From positions 1-7,814 of the forward strand of contig JAEZDX010000058.1 in NCBI GenBank assembly GCA_023417975.1: a stretch of 7,814 nt of DNA, given 5' to 3'. The notes under the pieces were generated by a model that was given only the letters and a program-made list of their open reading frames with translations, did no database searches and was not told the origin of the DNA. How positions within the stretch are numbered: position 1 is the stretch's first letter; each line of letters opens with the position of its first letter. This document shows, piece after piece, positions 1 through 5,729 of the stretch. Both the position numbers and the translations under genes were made by a program. This DNA is from Bacillota bacterium. Lineage in GTDB: Bacteria; Bacillota; Clostridia; Clostridiales; Clostridiaceae.

Positions 1-1489
1 GTCTTATTCCGGTAAAAATCATAGAGATACCATGTTCATTACAAGCTTCAATAGATTCTTTGTCTCTTATAGAACCACCGGGTTGGATAATTGCTTTTAT
101 TCCATATTTAGCTGCTTCATCAACTACATCATTGAAAGGGAAAAATGCATCAGAAGCCAACACTACCCCATCCCCGGCTCTTTCTAAAGCCTGAGCTGCT
201 GCCCATATTCTGTTTACCTGGCCGCCGCCTATACCTATAGCCGTCTTATCTCTCACAACTACAATAGCATTTGATTTAACGTATTTAACTATCTTCATAC
301 CGAAGAGCAGATCCTCAACATCCTTTTGGGATGGCTTATTTTCGGTTACAGTTGTAAGTTCATTTATAAGCTTGTTATCTTCCTGTTGAACCAATAGACC
401 TCCATCAACAGATACCATATAATGAAGATTCTGAGGTTTGACATGGCATTTTATAACTCTGAGGTTTTTCTTTGCTCTCAATATTTCTAAGGCATCTTCA
501 TCATAATCGGGAGCTGCAATAACTTCTAAAAATATTTTGGCCATTTCTTCTGCCGTAGTCTTGTCAACCTTTTTATTTACTGCAACTATTCCTCCAAAAA
601 TAGAAATTGGGTCACAGGCATATGTCTTCTTATAGGCATCCAGTACAGAATCCCCTATGGCTGCCCCGCATGGACTGTTATGCTTTAACGCACAGCAAGC
701 AGTTTCCTCAAATTCACTAACTACCTTCCAGGCTATGTCTAAATCCTTTATATTATTATAGGAAAGTTCCTTGCCATTAAGAAACTCGAAGTTTTTCAAG
801 GAACCGCTCTGAATAGTGGAAGTATAGTATGCTGCTGACTGATGAGGGTTTTCTCCGTATCTCAGCTGTCTTTCTTTTTTGAAGGAAATTGTATAGTATT
901 CGGGATATTCCTCTTCTTGAAGTAAAAAACTGCTTACTGCAGCATCATAGGCTGAAGTAAGATTAAAAACTTTTCCTGCAAGTCTTTTTCTAGTGCTGAA
1001 GCACACTTCTCCTAAGGACTCAATTTCTTCTATAACGGTATTGTAATCAGTCTTATCACTAATAACAACAACATCATTAAAGTTTTTTGCAGCAGATCTT
1101 AACATTGTAGGACCGCCTATATCAATAAATTCAATTTTTGCTTCAAAGGAAATATCACTATTAACTTTTTCGAAGAAAGGATATAAGTTAACAATAACTA
1201 AATCGATAGTATCGATATTTTTCTCCTTAAGAGTGCTCATATGCTGCTCATTGTCACGCATTGCAAGTATTCCGCCATGAATGATGGGATGAAGTGTTTT
1301 TACTCTCCCATCCAGCATTTCAGGAAATTCAGTTATTTCACTTACTTCAGTAACAGGAATGCCCTTTTCCTTTAAAAACTTATAAGTACCTCCCGTTGAT
1401 ATAATTTCAACATTCTTACTTATAAGAAAGCTGCAAATATCAAGGATTCCATCTTTATCAAAAACACTTATCAAAGCCCTTTTAATCAT
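1..1489 (-). CDS. purH: Bifunctional AICAR transformylase / IMP cyclohydrolase PurH (3' end cut by window edge)
   Basis: PurH catalyses the last two steps to IMP: formyl transfer from 10-formyl-THF to AICAR, then ring closure of FAICAR. I translated the frame by hand from ATG at 1489; it is open for 496 codons to the window edge, ending ...FTGIR plus one base. Family members usually end a few residues after this (RHF-K/R-H), so only about four codons and the stop are missing. The N-terminal cyclohydrolase domain (about 1-195) shows STGGTY (31-36), KTLHP (64-68) and GGPTMLRSAAKN (125-136). The C-terminal transformylase domain shows RYGENPH (210-216), the catalytic Lys-His pair in KHNSPCG (K269, H270), FGG (298-300), SDAFFPF (446-452) and QPGGSIRD (469-476). 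The start directly abuts the purN stop (TAA then ATG, no gap), with GGAGG 7 nt upstream inside the purN coding end, suggesting translational coupling. No key residue is missing. Function is assigned by family motifs and operon context. Confidence 0.97.
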   Translation of the reverse strand, partial: MIKRALISVFDKDGILDICSFLISKNVEIISTGGTYKFLKEKGIPVTEVSEITEFPEMLDGRVKTLHPIIHGGILAMRDNEQHMSTLKEKNIDTIDLVIVNLYPFFEKVNSDISFEAKIEFIDIGGPTMLRSAAKNFNDVVVISDKTDYNTVIEEIESLGEVCFSTRKRLAGKVFNLTSAYDAAVSSFLLQEEEYPEYYTISFKKERQLRYGENPHQSAAYYTSTIQSGSLKNFEFLNGKELSYNNIKDLDIAWKVVSEFEETACCALKHNSPCGAAIGDSVLDAYKKTYACDPISIFGGIVAVNKKVDKTTAEEMAKIFLEVIAAPDYDEDALEILRAKKNLRVIKCHVKPQNLHYMVSVDGGLLVQQEDNKLINELTTVTENKPSQKDVEDLLFGMKIVKYVKSNAIVVVRDKTAIGIGGGQVNRIWAAAQALERAGDGVVLASDAFFPFNDVVDEAAKYGIKAIIQPGGSIRDKESIEACNEHGISMIFTGIR

Positions 1490-2110
1490 TTATAAACCTC
1501 CATCCATTATCTGAACTCTGTTATTAAGGATATTAATCCTTCCTTCACAGATTAATTTGACTGCTTGAGGTAATGCCTTATGTTCTTCCTCAAGCACTCT
1601 TTTTTGTAATGTTGAAGCATCATCTTCAAAGTATACAGGTACAGTTCTTTGCAGAACTATTGGACCTGTATCCGTACCCTCATCAACAAAATGAACTGTG
1701 CAACCAGATACCTTTACACCGTACTTAATTGCACTTTCGTGAACTTTAATTCCATACATTCCATTTCCGCAAAAGCTTGGGATTAGCGATGGGTGAATAT
1801 TAATAATTCTATTCTTAAACTCCTTAAGAATATTTCCTTGAAGAATGGAAAGAAAACCGGCTAGAACTATTAAATCAACTTTTTCGCTTGTGATATCTAG
1901 TATGGCATCGGATAGCCTGTTTCCATATTGTTTTTTATCTACTACAAAAGTTTTTAAACCATGCTTTTGTGCTCTTTCTAAGCCATAAACATTATTTTTA
2001 TCACTTATGACGCATTCTATAGAACAATCCAAATAACCTTTTTCTATACTGTCTATCAAAGACTGCAGGTTAGAACCGCTGCCGGATATAAGTACGGCTA
2101 CTCTAAACAA
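1490..2110 (-). CDS. purN: Phosphoribosylglycinamide formyltransferase PurN (10-formyl-THF dependent)
   Basis: PurN transfers a formyl group from 10-formyl-THF to GAR, giving FGAR (step 3), in the cytoplasm. The 206-residue protein has the usual length. It shows the N-terminal phosphate-binding loop ISGSGSNLQ (8-16), LAGF (83-86), the catalytic Asn and His in NIHPSLIP (N104, H106), and the catalytic Asp in VDEGTDTGP (D147). The triad Asn/His/Asp of this family is therefore complete. The start codon is TTG (2110-2108), not ATG. It is preceded by GGAGGTGAT, with 9 nt between GGAGG and the TTG, and the encoded FRVAVLISGSG matches the normal family N-terminus, which leaves no room for a later start. 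The only nearby ATG (2117-2115) is in the purM frame and reaches a stop after four codons. The gene overlaps the purM end by 13 nt and abuts purH without a gap. It is the folate-dependent PurN, not the formate-using PurT, which is an unrelated ATP-grasp enzyme. Confidence 0.97.
   Translation of the reverse strand: MFRVAVLISGSGSNLQSLIDSIEKGYLDCSIECVISDKNNVYGLERAQKHGLKTFVVDKKQYGNRLSDAILDITSEKVDLIVLAGFLSILQGNILKEFKNRIINIHPSLIPSFCGNGMYGIKVHESAIKYGVKVSGCTVHFVDEGTDTGPIVLQRTVPVYFEDDASTLQKRVLEEEHKALPQAVKLICEGRINILNNRVQIMDGGL
1496..1501 (-). promoter_or_regulatory. purH ribosome binding site inside the purN coding end
   Basis: GGAGGT lies within the Gly-Gly codons near the purN C-terminus, with 7 nt between GGAGG and the purH ATG. 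Because purN ends with TAA immediately followed by ATG, ribosomes terminating on purN are positioned to restart on purH. This fixes the purH start at 1489. Confidence 0.85.
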
Positions 2111-3096
2111 ACGCCATCACCTCCGGAGCGCACATAGCCAATCTTATATGCCGTCTCTCCAAGGCAGAGCAGTGTTTTAATAATACTTTCACAGTCCTTT
2201 GGAGCTGCACATAAAACAAAGCCTATTCCCATATTAAAGGTATTATACATATGGGTTTCATCTACCCCTAAGGAAAGCAAGTAGTCATAAATTGCAGGCT
2301 TCGGATAGCTGTTCTTTCCAATAACTGCAGTTAATTTATCCTTAAACATTCTCGGAACATTTTCAATAAAACCACCGCCGGTTATATGTGCCATTCCTTT
2401 TATATTAAACTGCTTCAGTAATTCCATTACAGGTTTTACATAAATCTTAGTAGGTGTAAGCAGCGTCTCACCGATAGGCGCTCCATTAAAGTCAATATCT
2501 AAATCACTGATAAGCTTTCTTACAAGTGAATATCCGTTACTGTGTAATCCGGAAGAAGAGATGCCAATTAGCACATCACCAGACTCAATTGCAGAACCAT
2601 CAATGATTTTATCCTTTTCAACAATTCCTGCAGCAAAACCTGCTATATCATATTCTCCTTCTTTATAAAAACCCGGCATTTCCGCAGTTTCGCCTCCGAT
2701 TAATGCACAACCGGACTGAAGACAGCCTTCAGACACTCCTTTAACCAAATCAGCAGCAACTTCTGCTTCCAGTTTTCCGCAAGCAATATAATCCAGAAAA
2801 AACAACGGTTGAGCGCCATGGCAAAGTATATCATTTACACACATGGCTACACAGTCTATTCCTACTGTGTCATACTTTTTCATTCTGAAGGCTATATCCA
2901 ACTTTGTTCCTACACCGTCAGTTCCGGATACTATAACCGGCTTTTTATAGCCTTCAGGAATTTCAACCATACCTGCAAAACTCCCAATACTATTAAGCAC
3001 ATAAGGAAGCATAGTTTTTTGAGCATAGCTCTTTATTAAATTCACTGACTTATAGCCTTCTTCAATATTGACGCCAGCCTCTTTATAAGTAATCAT
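2098..3096 (-). CDS. purM: Phosphoribosylformylglycinamidine cyclo-ligase PurM (AIR synthetase)
   Basis: PurM closes the imidazole ring, converting FGAM to AIR with ATP (step 5). The 332-residue length is normal for the family, which acts as a cytoplasmic homodimer. Motifs in order: SGTDGVGTKLDIA (57-69), the ATP-binding glycine-rich segment; GIDCVAMCVNDILCHGAQP (79-97); GGETAEMPGFY (134-144); SSGLHSNGYSLVR (181-193); HITGGGFIENVPR (237-249); and NTFNMGIGF (285-293). All the family's conserved blocks are present and in frame. The start is ATG at 3096, 9 nt after the purF stop; the encoded ITYKEAGVNIEEG is the normal N-terminus. Its ribosome binding site is the weakest in the operon (AGGT about 8 nt upstream, overlapping the purF TAG), so translation probably depends partly on ribosomes finishing purF. 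The last codons contain the purN ribosome binding site and start codon. PurM is distantly related in fold to the synthetase domains of PurL encoded in the same operon. Confidence 0.97.
   Translation of the reverse strand: MITYKEAGVNIEEGYKSVNLIKSYAQKTMLPYVLNSIGSFAGMVEIPEGYKKPVIVSGTDGVGTKLDIAFRMKKYDTVGIDCVAMCVNDILCHGAQPLFFLDYIACGKLEAEVAADLVKGVSEGCLQSGCALIGGETAEMPGFYKEGEYDIAGFAAGIVEKDKIIDGSAIESGDVLIGISSSGLHSNGYSLVRKLISDLDIDFNGAPIGETLLTPTKIYVKPVMELLKQFNIKGMAHITGGGFIENVPRMFKDKLTAVIGKNSYPKPAIYDYLLSLGVDETHMYNTFNMGIGFVLCAAPKDCESIIKTLLCLGETAYKIGYVRSGGDGVCLE
2116..2124 (-). promoter_or_regulatory. purN ribosome binding site, 9-base anti-SD match, setting a TTG start
   Basis: GGAGGTGAT is complementary over nine bases to the usual 3' end of bacterial 16S rRNA. 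It sits inside the last codons of purM (Gly-Gly-Asp), with 9 nt from GGAGG to the TTG at 2110. The strong site probably offsets the weak start codon and decides the start. Confidence 0.85.
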
Positions 3097-3105
3097 ATAT
3101 TTTAC

Positions 3106-4512
3106 CTACCTTTCAAGTCTTTCTTTTGGAGTTTCCATTGGAGTAGATACAGGATATACGCCGTTGAAGCAGCCTAAACAAAAGGCATGCTTATCTCCGA
3201 AGCTCTCAAGCATTCCTTCAATGCTAATATAGCCTAGTGAATCAGCTCCTATTTCCTCTCTAATTTGTTCAAGGGTTGAATTTGCACCAATTAGTTCACT
3301 TCTATAGGGAGTATCTATTCCGAAATAACACGGATATTTAACTATTGGTGAGGATACTCTGAAATGAACTTCCTTAGCACCGCATTTTCTGAGCATTTCT
3401 ACAAGTCTTCTGCTTGTTGTTCCCCTTACAATAGAATCATCTATGAGTACAACTCTTTTACCTTCCACGTTTACCTTTAGCGGATTAAGCTTTACCGAAA
3501 CAGCTCTCTCTCGCAATTCCTGAGATGGAGTGATAAAAGTTCTGCCCACATATCGGTTTTTGATAAAACCAATTCCAAAAGGTATACCTGAAGCTTCTGC
3601 AAAACCTGCAGCAGCAGCTATTCCCGAATCCGGAACGCCAACCACTATATCCGCATCTATAGGACACTCATCATATAAAATTCTGCCAGCTTTAACTCTT
3701 GAATCATATACATTTATACCGTCTATAACACTGTCAGGCCTTGCAAAATATATATATTCAAAGGAACAGGTTGCACATCTCGTTTTTTCAGATGGATTAA
3801 TGGACTTTAAACCGTCCTTATCTATAATTACTATTTCACCTGGATTAACATCTCTTACAAACTCTGCCCCTATAGCATCTAAGGCGCAGCTTTCAGAACA
3901 AAGTACATAACTGTTGTTAAGTTTACCTAGGCAGAGAGGACGTATTCCGTTTGGATCTCGTACACCTATTAACTTATCTTCAGTTAATATTACAATTGCA
4001 AATGAACCCTTAATAGCTTGCACAGCATCGAAAACTGCACTTTCTATTCCTTTTTTTGCCCCTCGTGCTATTAGGTTGAGAATGACTTCAGTATCTATGG
4101 AAGTGTGAAAAACGCATCCGCAGTCTTCCAACAACTCTCTTATTACATCCGCATTGACTAAGTTTCCGTTATGGGCAATGGCCATGGAACCTAACTTGTA
4201 TTTTGTAAGTATAGGTTGAGCATTATCTGCGCAGCTAGAACCGGTAGTGGAATATCTTACGTGACCGATGGCATAATTACCTTTTAGTGTTGAAAGTTTA
4301 TCTTCATTAAATACATCACATACCAAACCCATATCCTTATAACTATAAAGTTCATTTCCATCTGATGTTACAATTCCTGCACTTTCCTGGCCTCTGTGCT
4401 GAAGAGCATAGAGACCGTAGTAAGTAAGAGAAGCCGCATCTATTTTATCTGTAGAAAAAATACCGAAAACTCCACACTCTTCCTTAAATTTGTCCATATC
4501 GTCTATAATCAT
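3106..4512 (-). CDS. purF: Amidophosphoribosyltransferase PurF (glutamine PRPP amidotransferase, Fe-S type)
   Basis: PurF makes phosphoribosylamine from PRPP and glutamine, the committed first step, and is normally feedback-inhibited by purine nucleotides. The 468-residue protein starts with a 12-residue propeptide before Cys13 in EECGVFGIF; in this family the peptide is removed so the Cys becomes the N-terminal glutaminase nucleophile. The glutaminase half shows QHRGQESAGI (38-47), GHVRYST (83-89), HNGNLVN (114-120) and SIDTEV (138-143). The phosphoribosyltransferase half has the PRPP loop LIDDSIVRGTTSR (356-368). Cysteines at 249 (in TCSFEYIYF), 395 (in PCYFGID), 445 and 448 (in FCLGCF) line up, from memory of the Bacillus subtilis protein, with its four [4Fe-4S] ligands. 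Metal binding is inferred from these residues. The start ATG at 4512 has GAAAGGA with a 7-nt spacer; the second ATG (4497) is too far from it. The gap to purC is 15 nt and to purM 9 nt. Confidence 0.98.
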   Translation of the reverse strand: MIIDDMDKFKEECGVFGIFSTDKIDAASLTYYGLYALQHRGQESAGIVTSDGNELYSYKDMGLVCDVFNEDKLSTLKGNYAIGHVRYSTTGSSCADNAQPILTKYKLGSMAIAHNGNLVNADVIRELLEDCGCVFHTSIDTEVILNLIARGAKKGIESAVFDAVQAIKGSFAIVILTEDKLIGVRDPNGIRPLCLGKLNNSYVLCSESCALDAIGAEFVRDVNPGEIVIIDKDGLKSINPSEKTRCATCSFEYIYFARPDSVIDGINVYDSRVKAGRILYDECPIDADIVVGVPDSGIAAAAGFAEASGIPFGIGFIKNRYVGRTFITPSQELRERAVSVKLNPLKVNVEGKRVVLIDDSIVRGTTSRRLVEMLRKCGAKEVHFRVSSPIVKYPCYFGIDTPYRSELIGANSTLEQIREEIGADSLGYISIEGMLESFGDKHAFCLGCFNGVYPVSTPMETPKERLER

Positions 4513-4519
4513 AACAAAG

Positions 4520-4526
4520 TCCTTTC
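4520..4526 (-). promoter_or_regulatory. purF ribosome binding site
   Basis: GAAAGGA lies in the 15-nt purC-purF gap with a 7-nt spacer to ATG at 4512. It favours this start over the in-frame ATG at codon 6. Confidence 0.7.
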
Positions 4527-4527
4527 A

Positions 4528-5235
4528 TTAATTACTATTTGATATTCTGTTTAGGATTTCTTTATAAGCATCTTCCACATTGCCAAGATCTCTTCTGAAT
4601 CTGTCCTTATCGAGCTTTTCATTTGTTGTTGCATCCCAAAATCTGCATGTATCCGGAGAAATTTCATCTGCAAGTATTATTTCACCATTATATCTTCCGA
4701 ATTCCAACTTAAAATCGATTAGCTTTATATTGAGCTTCAAAAAGAATTCCTTTAAAACTTCATTAACCTGTTTTGTAATGGAGTATATTTGCTCCAATTC
4801 TTCAAAATTAGTTAATCCGATAGCAACAGCATGGTAATCATTTATAAGAGGATCACCATATTCATCATTTTTGTAACATATCTCATACACAGTTGTTTTA
4901 AGTTCGAAGCCTTCATTTAAGCCTAATCTTTTTGCCATACTTCCGGCTGCCACATTTCTTACTATGACTTCCAGTGGTACTATATCAACTTTTTTACAAA
5001 GCTGTTCTCTATCATTCAACTTCTTTATAAAATGTGTTTTAATACCTTTTTCCTTAAGAAGTTCAAACAACATTGAAGTAATTTTGTTATTCATAACTCC
5101 CTTTTCCATTATCTGACCTTTCTTTTCTCCATTAAAGGCAGTTGCATCATCCTTATAATATACTATAACCTCATCGTCTTTTTCTGTTGTAAAAACCTTC
5201 TTTGCTTTACCTTCATACATCATAAATTTATCCAT
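4528..5235 (-). CDS. purC: SAICAR synthetase PurC (phosphoribosylaminoimidazole-succinocarboxamide synthase)
   Basis: PurC joins CAIR and aspartate with ATP to give SAICAR (step 7). At 235 residues it has the standard bacterial length. It shows the N-terminal LYEGKAK-type motif as MYEGKAKKVF (6-15), DDATAFNGEKKG (29-40), and both classical family signatures: PLEVIVRNVAAGS (87-99) and LIDFKLEFG (172-180). SPDTCRFWD (193-201) and DKDRFRRDLG (209-218) near the C-terminus complete the active-site region. The start ATG (5235-5233) shares one base with the purE stop (TAATG), a classic stop-start overlap, and an AGGGGG sequence lies 10 nt upstream. It directly follows purE, which makes its substrate CAIR. 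Nothing is truncated or odd. Two further ATG codons at residues 5 and 6 are possible alternative starts but have no better ribosome binding site. Confidence 0.98.
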   Translation of the reverse strand: MDKFMMYEGKAKKVFTTEKDDEVIVYYKDDATAFNGEKKGQIMEKGVMNNKITSMLFELLKEKGIKTHFIKKLNDREQLCKKVDIVPLEVIVRNVAAGSMAKRLGLNEGFELKTTVYEICYKNDEYGDPLINDYHAVAIGLTNFEELEQIYSITKQVNEVLKEFFLKLNIKLIDFKLEFGRYNGEIILADEISPDTCRFWDATTNEKLDKDRFRRDLGNVEDAYKEILNRISNSN

Positions 5236-5714
5236 TAGAATTCTACCCCCTGGTTATTTTCATTTATAAATTTTTCCTTCATACTTTTTCTAAATTCAAT
5301 TAACTTTTCAGAAACAGCACTATCTTTAAGAGCGATCATCTGAACTGCCAGCATACCGGCATTATAGCTATTATTAATTCCTACAGTTGCAACCGGAATT
5401 GACTTAGGCATTTGTACAATTGACAAAAGTGAATCCAATCCGTTAAGTGCTGCATTTATTGGTACTCCTATAACAGGCTTTGTAGTATGTGAAGCTATAA
5501 CTCCCGGCAAATGTGCAGCCAGGCCTGCTCCTGCGATTATGCATTGACAGTTTTCTTTCTCCAGCTGTTCCAGCACCTCTATAAGTTTTTCAGGAACTCT
5601 ATGAGCCGATAAAATAAATGCCTTGAATTCAATGCCAAATTCCTTAAGCGCATCAGCTGCACCTTTCATAACATCTTTGTCGGATTTGCTTCCAAATATA
5701 ATGGCTACTTGCAT
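5235..5714 (-). CDS. purE: Class I PurE, N5-CAIR mutase (AIR carboxylase catalytic subunit)
   Basis: PurE supplies CAIR (step 6). Class I enzymes rearrange N5-CAIR, made by PurK, to CAIR; class II enzymes carboxylate AIR directly. I choose ATG at 5714 (159 residues) because it follows AAAGGAGGG with a 6-nt spacer and gives MQVAIIFGSKSD, the normal N-terminus. An in-frame TTG at 5756 would add 14 residues encoded inside the purL end and across its stop, with no family support. Motifs: GSKSD (8-12), SAHRVP (36-41, with His38 at the expected catalytic position), AGAGLAAHLPG (61-71), PVIGVP (80-85), LNGLDSLLSIVQMP (90-103) and PVATVGINN (107-115). SAHR rather than SAHK, and the AAHLPG block, indicate class I. 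The loop between GVP and LNG looks one residue shorter than in remembered Bacillus and Thermotoga PurE. No purK is present in the window. The gene sits 13 nt after purL and overlaps purC by one base. Confidence 0.95.
   Translation of the reverse strand: MQVAIIFGSKSDKDVMKGAADALKEFGIEFKAFILSAHRVPEKLIEVLEQLEKENCQCIIAGAGLAAHLPGVIASHTTKPVIGVPINAALNGLDSLLSIVQMPKSIPVATVGINNSYNAGMLAVQMIALKDSAVSEKLIEFRKSMKEKFINENNQGVEF
5246..5251 (-). promoter_or_regulatory. purC ribosome binding site inside the purE end
   Basis: AGGGGG in the last codons of purE lies 10 nt upstream of the purC ATG, which itself overlaps the purE stop as TAATG. The spacer is slightly long and the match imperfect, so coupling to purE translation is likely to help. 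Confidence 0.6.
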
Positions 5715-5720
5715 AAAATG

Positions 5721-5729
5721 CCCTCCTTT
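5721..5729 (-). promoter_or_regulatory. purE ribosome binding site overlapping the purL stop codon
   Basis: AAAGGAGGG begins within the purL TAA (5730-5728) and ends 6 nt before ATG at 5714. It decides the purE start in favour of this ATG over the in-frame TTG at 5756, and it places the site where ribosomes terminate on purL. Confidence 0.85.

Noticed and set aside
2809..3039. Short plus-strand open frame antisense to purM
   Set aside because: Only 76 codons, low-complexity Tyr/Ser-rich translation, no ribosome binding site that I could see, and opposite a conserved gene. The same applies to the plus-strand frame at 4580-4837 in purC.
3485..3667. Minus-strand frame of 60 codons in an alternative frame of purF
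   Set aside because: Cys/Gly/Phe-rich translation typical of an off-frame reading of the PurF phosphoribosyltransferase domain; no independent support.
3530..3910. Plus-strand open frame of 126 codons antisense to purF
   Set aside because: It mirrors the conserved PurF frame and shows no family motif; the neighbouring plus-strand frame at 3914-4108 is the same kind of shadow.
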